Translations under genes and position numbers: made by a program | The notes under the pieces: generated by a model | What the model saw: only the letters and a program-made list of their open reading frames with translations | The model's database searches: none | What the model was told of the DNA's origin: nothing | Shown: positions 37,270 through 48,429 of the stretch, one piece after another | How positions within the stretch are numbered: position 1 is the stretch's first letter | Layout of the letters: each line of letters begins with the position of its first letter | Source of the DNA: Bryum argenteum | Taxonomy: Eukaryota > Streptophyta > Bryopsida > Bryales > Bryaceae | Length of the DNA: 64,000 nucleotides | Assembly (NCBI GenBank): GCA_037043015.1 | Contig: CM073326.1 | Coordinates: 5,243,845 to 5,307,844 of the forward strand | Reading direction: 5' to 3'

Positions 37270-39935
37270 GGCTGATCCGGATGTAGTGAAGAATGGTAAG
37301 TATAACCCGCAGCTTTATTCTCCGAATGAGTTGAGGGTTCATTAATGCATCAGGTACTGTTACAACCTATAACAATGCAGCATGAATTTGAGGTGATCAC
37401 ATGAGTACCTTCGATGCATGAAGAACCTTCAGTGGAGTCCGTGACATTGAAGTCACCACACAATCAACTCATTACTCCTGTCGCCGTCTGTCCGCAAAAA
37501 AGCTAAACTTCAGTGTGAAAACCACAAATGCGAGGCTTTGTAGTACTTCAGAAAGTCGAGCCATCACCCTCAGAAACTTGGCAGTAAATTGACCGCTACT
37601 TAGACAGAATCAATGGCCAAGAAATATCTATCTGGCTACATGCACTGTCATGCATGGAAATGAGGCCGCATTTAATCAAGTGTAATATGGATGCATAACA
37701 CGTAAACACAAATGCAGTCTAAATCTTCGATAAAAACGACCAGACTCGCTGCCTGCTCAGAGACGTCAATATGTTACACACTACGTCAGAAGTCACACTT
37801 AACGTCAAAGCATCAGTGCGTCATGCAGGTCTTCTTCTCTGTATATGTGCGTCCGAAGAAGAGAGACGAGAAAAAGAAGCTTCCACGCTGATACTGCCGG
37901 CGCGACTGACCTTGACCTGCCGGCGCGACTGACCTTGACCTTAGAGCAATTGTTACATCTAGTTAACGCGAGAGCTCTCGTTAAGTATCGGTACTCCAAG
38001 AATCACAAATAAGATTAGAGCCTCCGTCAAAACGATTGTTACAGAACTAACAATTTCAGCGAGTCAGCAGACAATGGGAACTCACATCCGATAAATACCA
38101 AGCAGCTACGCACTCCGAGTTGTAGCAAAAAACAATGAAGCTTGTCATGATCAGAAAGAAGTACCTATGAATATGCTTCTGCCGATCAAGAAAGTTCTAT
38201 TCAGACTACCTCTCCGATTCAGCAAAAGTGCTTCCTCTTTTCAATTTAAAAATCTTCGCCGCTTCAGTCCAGCGCCGTACATACAAGAACGACATTCAAA
38301 GTCCGAGCATATCGTACTTCGCTGTGACAGGAAAAACAACATTCGACGACCATGGCCGAATTGTTACATCGTTGTTAAATCACCGAGACCTGATTCTACT
38401 CGTGATGAGCAATAAAAATTTCTACCCAGTCTAATTTTGAGATTGTCTGCTTAAGATTTCAAGACTTCCGAAAATCTGGAATTAGCATGATTCATTTTAT
38501 CTACAAGGAAGCAACCGACGCATGAACTTTACAACAGATCGAGATTCGAAAGAAACTACGGCTATCAAGCACTTGACATTGAATGTCCTCAAAATAATCA
38601 CTTGTAAGCAAATTCATTGCCAAATCTCATTGCGCTTGCGGTATAGATGTAATTAGTCACCGACACATCAAATGATCAAAAGATTTGGAATTTCAATCAA
38701 GAATGATGAAACTCTCAGCCAGCACTTGATTTTTGCAAAGTTCAAGTAGATTAAAGTAGAGTGGTTCAAATGAAGCAGGTTCCGTAACAAAGCTCTAGTA
38801 ATATTCACTCAGAGGTACATAATAGCTTCCCATGCAATTATATCATGTACTCACTGCAGACATTATACAGTGTCACTTTAGGGTACCATTTTAGAAACAT
38901 CTAAAATTTTCAACTTCTAAATTCATAACTCATCGTAAAAGAGTCCAAAGTTGATGGTTCCATTTGCTCTATCTTTCTACTGATTTCCCCTATGCACAAA
39001 AATTGCTTCTACGAGTTACATTCAAATAGCTTTCCTGTGCTGAAATTGAGCCATTATTGAGCATGTTACTATAGGGTTTAATTTGGAAATTTTGTGTATA
39101 CTTAGAGTAAAGTTTGAAGAATTTCAACCTACTCATATGTCTTAGAAGCTTCCAAGTAACAATTTTCCTATCATATCAAGTGATTTAAGAATAAGTATGA
39201 CAAAGCTTGGATGGAAAGGCAATCATTTAGAATAGGTCAAGAGAAGTAAGCTTATCAAGTGTTTGTACTTTGGTTGTCATTATTCTTCGAACAATGCTAC
39301 CCACACTAAGGTAAGAGGTTCAATAACAACACAAATCTCAAATTTGCAAGCTTATTGAAAAATGACTAAGGGAAATCATTTTGAAAATGTGCAAAAGATA
39401 TAGGAGATTAGACCATTTGAAAACATAAGTGTTAGATTTCTTTTGGATTAGTTCTCATATTTGGAAGTAAGAGTTGTAGGTGTACAAGAACGACTTACTG
39501 TATAATGTACACCTTGTATACATTAAAATTTGAAAATGAATGCTATGATATACCTCCTGCTTGAATGCATTGAGTAAATAATTTTGATATTACGTGGTGT
39601 TCAAGCTTTCTACCTTATATTTATTACCTATTATAAAGCAACTCAGTAACATGACTAACATGACTCTCCCTTAAAATTATTACTATGAACATTAATGGAA
39701 ATTGTTATAAGTTTCAAATTTGGAATTTTCTTTTTCACGTCCATTGTCCATTGTTCAATATTGATGGGGGTGAATTACTCGACGATTCCTGCCTACTACA
39801 CTTGCACTGAACTAAACTCTGTAATATCACGCCTATAGCCTCCAAAGTGAACCTTTATAATAGAGTATATTTTATCGCCACGTCAGTTGCCCCGTCAGAC
39901 TCGCCAAGTAGACGCGATCGGGAAATATGATATGT
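37270..39935. other. Gene-free interval with small repeats
   Basis: No supported gene. At about 37893-37939 a 23-bp GC-rich unit (CTGCCGGCGCGACTGACCTT plus GAC) is repeated twice in tandem. At 38812-39085 lies one copy of a dispersed repeat that recurs at 56423-56650. The right end runs into the HSP20 promoter. Confidence 0.6.
38812..39085 (+). repeat. Dispersed repeat, copy 1 (also at 56423-56650)
   Basis: The shared sequence includes GGTACATAATAGCTTC, GTGTCACTTTAG, TTTTAGAAACA, AATTCATAACTCAT and ATGCACAAAAATTG in the same order and orientation. The ends are not defined and no coding content is seen. Confidence 0.7.
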
Positions 39936-39962
39936 AAACATTCGGGAGCGTCGGGTCCAGCC

Positions 39963-39982
39963 AGAACCTTCGAGAGCATTCT
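39963..39982 (+). promoter_or_regulatory. Heat-shock element of the HSP20 gene
   Basis: AGAACCTTCGAGAGCATTCT holds four alternating 5-bp heat-shock units, GAA-cc-TTC-ga-GAG-ca-TTC; three are perfect and one has GAG for GAA. It lies about 50 bp upstream of the TATA box. This is the binding pattern of trimeric heat-shock factor. A weaker TTC-gg-GAG pair lies near 39939. Confidence 0.8.
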
Positions 39983-40032
39983 CCACCTTCCAGGCCCTTC
40001 GATCTCCTTCGCTACTCCCCTGCCTCTGCTTT

Positions 40033-40041
40033 GCATATAAG
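40033..40041 (+). promoter_or_regulatory. TATA box of the HSP20 gene
   Basis: GCATATAAG lies about 180 bp upstream of the start codon and just downstream of the heat-shock element. That would place transcription start at about 40065. Confidence 0.7.
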
Positions 40042-40218
40042 CACCTTCGATCGCTCGGTTGCAAGTGCAGAATTTCGATTCAGTTGCTTACAATCCTCTC
40101 AGTTCACATTTTCTTGCAAAATTGCATCAGCTGCAGAGTTTTCTCGCACCGGTTACACTTCCCTGAAGCTCGCATTTTAATTCTCAGAGTGATTGTTTGA
40201 TTGGAGTGGTGGTGAGAA

Positions 40219-40662
40219 ATGGCTCTCTACTTCGGTGGTCGTGGTTTTGATCCTCTTGAGTTTACCAGTGCCTGGGACCCGATCTCAGTGATGGACAAGG
40301 GCGTGCATTCTCGAGACGCTCATACGGCTGTCGCCAACACGCAGATTGATTGGCGCGAGACACCGGAGGCGCATATCTTCAAGGCCGATCTGCCGGGGAT
40401 GAAGAAGGAAGAGGTGCAAGTGCAGGTGCTGGAGGAGAAGACGCTGGAGATTAGCGGGGAGCGAAAGAGGGAGGAGACGCACAAGGGCGATACCTGGCAT
40501 CGCGTTGAGCGAGTGAGCGGCAAGTTCCAGCGTCGCTTCCGGCTGCCTGAGAACACTAATGTGGACAAAGTATCCGCGCAGGTGCAGGATGGCGTTTTAA
40601 CTGTTACCATTCCAAAGATGGAGAAGCCGAAGCCGCAAATTCGCAAGATTGAAATCTCTTGA
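40219..40662 (+). CDS. Class I-type cytosolic small heat-shock protein (HSP20)
   Basis: A single intronless frame of 147 residues, usual for plant class I sHSPs. Residues about 1-40 are the variable arm (FGGRGFDPLEF, then WDPIS). Residues about 44-137 form the alpha-crystallin domain, with ETPEAHIFKADLPGMKKEEV, the GKFQRRFRLPEN box and GVLTVTIPK. The tail has the IxI oligomer contact in KIEIS. These proteins form oligomers that hold unfolding proteins for later refolding. The heat-shock element and TATA box upstream point to heat induction through heat-shock factors. The ATG at 40219 is the first in frame and the N-terminus fits the family. The class I label rests on the tail and the lack of a targeting peptide. 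Confidence 0.96.
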   Translation: MALYFGGRGFDPLEFTSAWDPISVMDKGVHSRDAHTAVANTQIDWRETPEAHIFKADLPGMKKEEVQVQVLEEKTLEISGERKREETHKGDTWHRVERVSGKFQRRFRLPENTNVDKVSAQVQDGVLTVTIPKMEKPKPQIRKIEIS

Positions 40663-41513
40663 GGCACGATCGAAACTTCTTAGGTCATACTTCTTAGCAT
40701 CAAATCTTGCTCTCCGAACCTCTGTATATGATGAATCGATGATAATGCATTTACAAATTTGCACATGTCGTGTCGCATTGGGTTATAGTCCTCCTTTCTA
40801 CATGTCGGTATACTACTCCCTGTACGTTCAAGACACATGGAATTCCAAAAGAGACCGTGAAGACGCTCACAGATCATGGACAGAGCAATCTAGAGTCATT
40901 CGTTTCTCGAACAAGCCCTGATTTCTACCATGAGTTTTAAGTGATTAGGTTGATTGGAGGTTTAGGTCCATGGAAACAGGAAAACAGAGATTCGCAATGA
41001 CTCTTGATCGCAGCAATTTCTCGCTCCCAGGTTGTTATGAGGAATTTATTCATGTCAATCGCAGCGTATCTACTTTTCACAGTATGATTTGTCTTTGGCT
41101 TTGTCACTTGATCGAATTCGTCCCTGGGACGATTTTTGAAGAAATTCTTAGGCCATTGACTCTTGCTTTGGAGTCTGGTAGTGAAACTGCGTGTGGACAT
41201 TGTTACAACAGAATACCGTATGTCCTTGGCAGATTCGCTTACAATTACCAACATTGTATGTGCGAGAGTGTTATTCGTGGACTATTATTGGGATTCGAGT
41301 TCGACAACGCTCTCCTTCTGATCTCAATGTGGAAATCAACCTGAGAGCGAGTAAATTATTGTATTATTATTGTGAGATTAGAATCATTGGTAGATATGGC
41401 TTACAGGCATCTCTAAGAATTTAGAATTGAGTATTAACCGAGTCCATATAGATTTTGACTTGTTAAACTGTCTTTAGCTTCTAAAGGGCCTGAGGGGTGG
41501 GTTTGAAGAAAAA
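40663..41513. other. 3' flank of HSP20, no further gene supported
   Basis: This probably includes the HSP20 3' untranslated region. A 124-codon frame at 40970-41344 has no recognisable domain and is not counted as a gene. Confidence 0.5.
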
Positions 41514-41516
41514 CTA

Positions 41517-43220
41517 AGGGCCGGTTTACACTACGGTGGAGAAGGCCTCCGGTCGGTCAAGAATGCTTGGCCAAGACATGGTTATATAAAGCAAGTGGTG
41601 AATGTGCCGGAGAAGAATTAAAGGCAATAAAATATTTTTTAAGGAGTCTTAACCGGTTGTAGTCTAAACACCTAAAGGAGAAGTTTCACCGGAGAAGTAC
41701 ACCGGTGAAGAGAAGTTTACCAAATGGTGAAAGTTAGCTATGATAATAAAAACTACATGTACATTGTTTAAAAAAAATTGATCAAGAGTTGTGTTCTTGA
41801 AAAATTGAAATATATATATGTATGACAATTTGATTCAACTTTTTTTCAACTTGCATATCAATCGTGCCGTAAATAACAAGTTTTTGATACATCATTACTT
41901 TCAAATACTAAGATGACATCACATGGTAATAATGTGTTCAAGTTTATACAATTTTTAAAAAAAACTTTACCAAAAAAATTGTCAATTTTAAACTTGTGTA
42001 GGAAACAAATGTTTTTTGGGATGTTAACTCTTAAATGGTTAGACTCATTTGTAGCAAAAAGAACACATTCTCAAAAAAAGCGTCCTAAATGAGAAAAAAA
42101 TTTAAGTTTCTCAAATATCAACCGTACAATTTTGTAGTAGAAATATTGTACATCATGTGGGTAAGTTTTTTAGTCATGAGGCCTCATATATTGAAAGCTC
42201 ATAATGTATTAAAAAAAATTCATGAGAAAATTTTGTTTGCGGAAATGACTTCACAATGGTGAAAATTGCTCTAAAAATTTACAAAGGAAAAAATGTTCAC
42301 AAATAGGCCCCTTGCACCAAAATGAATGTTGTAACTTCCTTACATCTTTGATATTATTAAGGTTTCTATTATAAAAAATAGATCGAAATTGGTCCCAACA
42401 AAAACATTAGAATCCAATAGTGGACTGGATAAAAACTTTGCCTCAAAAACCATAAAACTTTTAAGAACAAAACGGAATCCTATCAATTAGAAATTCAACT
42501 GCATATTGGTAATTTATTATAAAATTTCAATTATCCATTACAAAACCATAAGGTGAAGTAAACTTTACATTTTAAATGAAACTCATTCTTTCTACAAACA
42601 AGAACATACATTCAATTAGGAATGTATCAAGAATTTAAAACATAATTTACTAATTTCACTTGTATTTTAAATAAATAAAATTCACAAAGATAGAGATGAA
42701 AAAAAAATGATCATGTACTCATTAAATGGTTCAACACAAATGATATGTGTATGGTCATGAAGTGCAACCGCATGCGCATGAGGCATCATGAGGTGAAAAA
42801 AAATACAAACAATCATGCTTGGATGGGGTATATTTTATACTCTCAAAATAGTGATGTCCTTGAAATCCGACTTTATTCCCTCTCTATAGTGTTCATTTTT
42901 TTATAATGACTTTGCCCTCTATAGTGTTTTAAATACATATTTTAAAATTTCAATTGATGTTCTCCGGAACAGTGAATTCTTGTCCGGCCTCTTGAGGCCG
43001 GACAAGAAACTCCACCTTCGGAGAACTCTTTCTTCAAAAAGTGCCGCCACATAGGCGGCCATGTCATTTTATCATCCATGAGAAATGTTCACCACCTTTG
43101 CTCTCTTCACCTAGTGTAAACACCCACCGGTCAATAAGCATGCTTTCAATCAGTCACAATCAAGAATTCCCCTTCTTTTCATGACCGGTGGACTTCTCCA
43201 CCGTAGTGTAAACCGGCCCT
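41517..43220. mobile_element. 1.7-kb non-autonomous element with 31-bp perfect inverted ends
   Basis: Bases 41514-41544 and 43193-43223 are perfect inverted repeats of 31 bp, starting CTAAGGGCCGGTTTACACTA. The outermost CTA/TAG may be flank; a TA target duplication (41515-41516 and 43221-43222) fits. The interior is AT-rich with no transposase. The left inner region has many CCGGAGAAG and CACCGG motifs. The GGGCCGGTTTA end recalls PIF/Harbinger-like ends, but those duplicate three bases (TWA), so the superfamily is open. Confidence 0.85.
42977..43008. repeat. Perfect 15-bp hairpin
   Basis: TTCTTGTCCGGCCTC and its exact reverse complement are separated by two bases (TT). The GC-rich hairpin sits near the right end of the 1.7-kb element in otherwise AT-rich DNA. 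Confidence 0.9.
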
Positions 43221-43920
43221 TAGATGTGTTATAAAATATGGATTCCATAACTTTTATGATGTAGCACTCCAAAGATAATATAGACCTTAAATTAGATCTA
43301 TATGGTTAAATTTCCTAAAATAGAAAATATATTTCTCATAATAACTAAAACTTTGAGTATCAATATAAAATGTTTTTTTATTATTGGTAATTGGAAATTG
43401 ATATGACTCGCTAAAATCACATATTATATGATAAAATGGAGAGAGGTCACCAACAACTTGTAAGGAATCTCGGTAGTTTTTAAAAAGTAATAAGTTTTCT
43501 TACACTAAGAAAACCCTGCCTCTGAAAACCTTGCCTTGTTTGTGCTTGAAGGCTTATTGTGAACAATATATAAATCCAAATAAGGTTCTATTAATTAGAT
43601 GTGGTTCCCAACTCATCAAAATTCTAGAAAGTAAAAAAAAAAAAAAAACAAAAATATTTTTTATCATAGTACAACTTCTTAAGAGCTCTAGTGGGTTCAA
43701 AGAGCTCAAATACATTACATGAATTGTAGGTCGTGTATCCATGAATTGTAGGACATGTATCTGATAACGTAATCACATACTTGGAGTACATTCGGAAGAC
43801 GCAAACAACTTATTGGACTCTTAGAGAGCTTAAAAGTTGCATAACATGTATGAATTGTGGGAGGTGCATGATTGATAATATAAGTCACACATATGGGAGT
43901 ATATTTGGAAGACACAAACA

Positions 43921-44111
43921 ACAATCTAGATCTCGCACAAATTTTGGCATACACTTGGGAAACATTGTTATACTAAGGAAAATTGATAATCACATTTCCT
44001 CAAATGTAGGAGGTGAATTGTCACATATCTTGGAGTATATTTGGAAGAGACAAACAACAATAACATAGTATTGAGGAAAACCGCTCATGGCCTAGTGCGG
44101 TTTGTGCTTGT
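43921..44111 (+). repeat. Dispersed repeat, copy 1 (also at 52396-52536)
   Basis: CAATCTAGATCTCGCACAAA through AATTGATAATCACATTTCCT (43921-44010) matches 52440-52530 in the same orientation. The adjoining GAGGAAAACCGCTCATGGCC (44077-44096) matches 52411-52431 in inverted orientation. Confidence 0.75.
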
Positions 44112-44417
44112 TATAACAACTCAAATATAATGATAGTATAAAAACATATTGGTATAATGAAATTTAGTTGTAAGGAATGCATAGCCTTTAAATAAATCTA
44201 ATTTTGCACATTGTGTTTATGCTTTTTTATAAAGTACTCTATACAGTACCCTCTACTCTTTTACAAAGTATTATATAGTCTCAAACAAGAATAAAAATAA
44301 AACAAGTGTAACATAAAAATAGAATAGTAAAGTTTCGTAAAAAAATTTCTATCACTTTAGTCCCAGTAAAGGGTTTTTTATTAAAACAAATTACAAATAT
44401 AAGCTCTAAACTAAATA

Positions 44418-44654
44418 TCACCTATTTATCACTGCAACTAAGAGTGTACTATGAGTTCTTTCACTAAAAGCTTCAATGAATAGCATGTCATTGCCTCCGT
44501 CTTCCTCCACGCCGAGAATGAGCTTGTACTTGTTCTGTGGGTAGTCTAAGTATCCAAATATTACGAAATTTTCGTTGGTGGAGTGGACTGGCACGTTGAT
44601 GATTTGACGAGTCGATTTGTATGTTATCACGTAGAGTATCCCGTACTCCGACAC
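44418..44654 (-). CDS. Uncertain small reading frame, 78 codons
   Basis: An ATG-started frame of 78 residues with balanced composition (SEYGILYVITYKS, YKLILGVEEDGG, DMLFIEAFSE). I do not recognise it. A 91-codon frame at 44621-44896 on the other strand overlaps its start. No splice context or flanking exon was found. It may be chance or a decayed exon. Confidence 0.15.
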   Translation of the reverse strand: MSEYGILYVITYKSTRQIINVPVHSTNENFVIFGYLDYPQNKYKLILGVEEDGGNDMLFIEAFSERTHSTLLVAVINR

Positions 44655-45500
44655 ATTTATGCTCCGAATACATTCATTCTAGGGATGAAATTGTCCGCAC
44701 GGATGATACTTTAATAATACATTCTTCGTGCAAAGACTTGCTCCGATGCCTTCGAACCAATGCTCACGTTCTTGGATATCTTTATCCTACTTCCATACTT
44801 GAGGTCGATGCATCTCAACCTTTGGAGTTTTCATTCATCGTCCATAATCTCGACGACTCAGAGTTTTACGTGTCTGCACACAAGTACACTAAATAGGTAA
44901 ATTAGTAATAGATACACTATAGTACATTATACAGATACACTATAGTACTTAACATATTGTAAGTTTTTATTATTGCATAATATTTTTATCCTCTATGTTG
45001 GTCAAGATGAGGGTCCTTCTCTAGTATTGGAATCAGTAAATATAATTTTCAAAAGTAAAAACTTATTGCATTTTTAATTATTAACAAAACCTAACACTAA
45101 TATACATATTTAGTGTGGTACACACTTCTTAAATGATCACTGATTTTAGAAACAACACGCATTCTAGAAACTACAATAAAATTGAATGCCTACTTAGAAG
45201 TCAACAAATTGTGAAATTGTGATACGATTGTGAGACAACCTTTGAACTATGCAACAAGTTTTGAATAATCTACATATAAGATCAAAATAAAATTACCAGA
45301 ACCATTCCCTAGTCAATCTTATTTTACTCAAAGATGATCTTAACTTCACTACGAGCTGAGATTTGAGATTTGTCCACTGATTTGAATAAAATATGGTTGA
45401 ACCAAAGTTCTAAAAGAAAATCTTATGATGGGACAATGAAAGTATTAACCAAAAATGAACATGTGAAGCACTTTCCATTCTAATGTCAGAGAGTAAGAAA

Positions 45501-46910
45501 GTAAGAGAGTAGGCGAGGTCTCCGCCCGCAGACCTCTGGGCCGCACCAAGAGATAATGAATGTTAAAAATCTCAGTTGCCAGTTGCCCATTCTTTCCTCT
45601 ATCGACACGAGCTTCTCCAACTAGATGGCCAAATGATACAAGTTTCTACATAAATCGTGCCAACAAGATGGTAAGTTGACATTTCACCAGCCCGTTCAGA
45701 TAATATAGGTCTGAGCAGAAGTATTCTTCTGTCCCGTTCAACACATCCTCAGATAAGCAAGGCTTATCATTTCAAATCACCAAGTAATTAACCACTTGAT
45801 GATGTAAGTAATTAACTCCACCGAAATCAAAATGTTTGCCAAGTAACCACCAGTTTTAATAAAGGTGAATCTTACGTGTAGACCGTCAAGAGCTGCTTTC
45901 ACAATCTTGGGTTGCTTCGTCTCAAAGGCAAGTTCACCAGATCTGCTTCCGATACTTCTTAAGTATGCCCAGCCTCGGCCAAAGTTGCAGCAGCTGATTC
46001 CCCAGTATTTGGCTTTACAGTGAGAAAGACTGGGCCTACATCCACAAACCTCGTGTCACTTTCTACAGGACTTGATGTAACACCTCCAGATCCATTGCCT
46101 TGGATATCAGATCTGCATCTAATAGTTTTACGTCAACATAACTCCAATCTGTGTCTACCTGCTAAAGAACCTAGGAGCTTCAGCATGGAATCAGAGAGCT
46201 GCCAAAAATCTATAACCAAACGAAAGTTGAAGATATCTGAAAATCGCTCCTGCTGTGATGCTCAACTTCCCCTTCTGTTATTGAACCTCAGAATCGAAAC
46301 ATCGTCAATTCGCGGAAGGGGGACTCTGTTCCACCACAGCCAGGAACAGTCCATTGCCGCATCCCAAGTCCAAGGCCACGTCCCCCATTCCCCTTCAGGA
46401 CCTCCCTCACGTCCCAAATTCTCACTTTTACGTTTACTTTTGCTTTACTCAACCAAACCCCAAATGACTTTCTCTCTCCCTTGATTCTGTCTGTCGGAGG
46501 TTTTGCAATCGAAAAAATTGAGACTGGAATGCTGTAAACTTGGGGCAATGGAAGAAGGGGATTTTTGACATGTCCAATTCGTCACAGCTGACAATGAAGG
46601 AGATTATTTGACGGGCGGAGGCGATTGAGCGAGCGGTAAGTGTTCCTCACACAAGACTTTCAATGCCGCAATGATGCTCGAATTGAAACTTTGTGAGTGT
46701 GCGAGAAGCGAGGAGGAAGCGGCAAAGAAAGCTGAGGAGAAAGTTGAGAAGAAGAAAGACTCGGGTTCAACAAGCAGAGCTTCGGCAACGGAGAGACGAG
46801 CAGCGCTGAATACGTTGAGTCTTCATCCCTTTCATGTCCTGTAAATCCCTCTCCGGATGATTGCTTTTCCCTTTCGTGAGGAGGTCTCCGCCCCTTGAGA
46901 CCTCGGGAGG
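45501..46910. other. GC-richer intergenic block with a small hairpin motif
   Basis: GAGGTCTCCGCCC followed by AGACCTC occurs at about 45516-45537 and again at about 46879-46902; each can form a 7-bp stem. Frames at 46020-46484 are unrecognised. A small charged frame at 46671 is listed separately. Confidence 0.45.
46671..46844 (+). CDS. Uncertain 57-residue charged reading frame
   Basis: An ATG-started frame of 57 codons rich in Glu, Lys and Ala (SEEEAAKKAEEKVEKKKDSG). It faintly recalls the small APC/C subunit CDC26 (an ELKL start and a Lys/Glu helix), but the N-terminal signature is not convincing. A consensus donor GAGCG|GTAAGT at about 46635 precedes it. It could also be the end of a spliced gene or chance. 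Confidence 0.2.
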   Translation: MMLELKLCECARSEEEAAKKAEEKVEKKKDSGSTSRASATERRAALNTLSLHPFHVL

Positions 46911-48310
46911 CCCTGGGCAGGAATGTGGAATTGTCCGCAAGGCCTCACTGCCCGCCCTCCAACGAGCTCGCTCAGCATTCGTCTTCGCCGTTTCTCGTGG
47001 GGTCCGTGCTCCCACTGCGGGGGCCCTGTTCACTCTCCGCGTTCACTGCCGTTCCAATGGGCGCACAGGCACAACGTTCCAATCGGCCCAGGGCACATGC
47101 CACTTCCACCGGCCACAATGGCATTCAACCCATTTCCTGCATCCCGATAGCAGGAACAGTCCACCAAGCGGAACACTCTTCCAAGCACGTGATTGCAACC
47201 ACACAAAAGTCCTACCACCCGATTACCAAACTTGGAAGATTCTAAGCAGCACCCTTGCCCTTCTTCTTCTGAATCTTCTTCTGGTAGGATTCAAGGTCCT
47301 TACCCTCCAAAATGTATCTGCATTGCCATATAACAAGTCCAGAAATTCTTAACAACAATGAATCAAAAACTGACAAATTAGGTCAAACCGTCAGGAGGAA
47401 TGGTCGAAAGATAATAAGAATAGAGTACCGATCCTTAGCGGAACTACCACTTCTTGGATGAAATTCTTGAATTGAAGTAAATTATTAGCAACTGATTGAA
47501 CAAATTTCGATACACTGCAATTCTGTAACTGCAAGTCGATTGGTATTTCAGGAGAAATACGAGTACCACCAGCAAATACTCACCACATAAAAATGACCTT
47601 CGTCTTTCTTGAACACCTCAAGAGCTTCCCCTCTCTGTTTGTTCACATCCGTATGAATAACGTTAGAATGTTGCAACGGTGTTTCCTCACGAAGACACTC
47701 ACAATTGAGCTGAAATCTTACTTGCAATTCTAAAGTTCATTCAGCAGCAACCGAATTTGGCCAAAATATCACATTCGTATCAAAGCCAAAAGACCACAAG
47801 TAGAGAGACCCAAGTACAATCTTGAATAAATTCTCGTACACACATGCGGCAATGACCACCTCTGTTTGTACATAGCGCACTGCTGATACTTATATCAATA
47901 GTATGTAATGCTCATATGGCACAACATACAAAAGCTCCTTAAAGCTCATATACTGATGTAGTGACACCTGAAATTGTGATAGAAACGCCATACAGTACAG
48001 ATGGTTTTGAATCTACGACTTCTCTATCAATTGTTTTCGATTAAGTGTTTTTGGCTTGGTGGTGTGTTCCTGGTGTCGGGATGCTAGAAATGGGTTGATT
48101 GCCATCGTGGCGGAAGTGGCATGTGCCCCTGGACCGATTAAAACGTTGTGCCCCTGCGCCTATTGGAACGACAGTGAACGTGGAGAGTGAACAGGCCCCC
48201 TGTAGTGGGAGCGCGGACCCCACGAGAAACAGCGACGACGAACGTTGAGCGAGCTCGTTGGAGAGCGGGCACTGAGACCCCACCCCTCCACTGCCCACCT
48301 TTACTGGTGA
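46911..48310. repeat. GC-rich inverted repeat pair, arms about 265 bp
   Basis: The left arm (about 46911-47175) and right arm (about 48047-48310) are inverted copies sharing CGAGCTCG(C)TC, TTTCTCGTGGGGTCC, GTTCACTCTCC, AACGTT and GGGCACATGCCACTTCC. The arms are much richer in GC than the 0.87 kb between them. This may be a foldback element or two inverted insertions. Long frames in the arms on both strands follow from base composition and are not genes. Confidence 0.75.
47242..47650 (-). pseudogene. Possible exon remnants of an unidentified gene
   Basis: Between the inverted arms the minus strand shows what look like exons. One at 47242-47317 follows TGCAG and ends LEGKDLESYQKKIQKKKGK-GAA-stop. 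An exon-like stretch lies near 47430-47475. Another at about 47583-47633 (RGEALEVFKKDEGHFYV) ends at GTGAGT. The Lys-rich tail looks like real protein. The reading frames do not join cleanly, so it is either decayed or my splice choices are wrong. I cannot name the family. Confidence 0.3.
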
Positions 48311-48429
48311 GGTTGGGCCTCCCCTCGAGCGAGAGCTCTGCAGCTGCTAACATGTGGACTCCACCTCCCCCCACCCACAAGTGTTTCATATATTCTTTTC
48401 CTTCTATTAATTATGTTGTTAGCAAAAGC

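Larger units (their letters stand above)
43223..45500. other. Gene-free stretch with local repeats
   Basis: A motif, TTGGAGTATATTTGGAAGA followed by CAAACAAC, recurs at about 43777, 43893 and 44030. At 43735-43765 ATGAATTGTAGG is repeated. The block 43921-44111 recurs, partly inverted, at 52396-52536. The rest is AT-rich and empty apart from the uncertain frame at 44418. Confidence 0.6.

Noticed and set aside
40970-41344. 124-codon frame downstream of HSP20
   Set aside because: No domain, no splice context, and an overlapping frame of similar length on the other strand; likely 3' flank.
46861-47352. 163-codon frame and its overlapping partners in the GC-rich inverted arm
   Set aside because: Open frames appear in all directions because stops are rare in GC-rich DNA; the inverted arm shows the same pattern.
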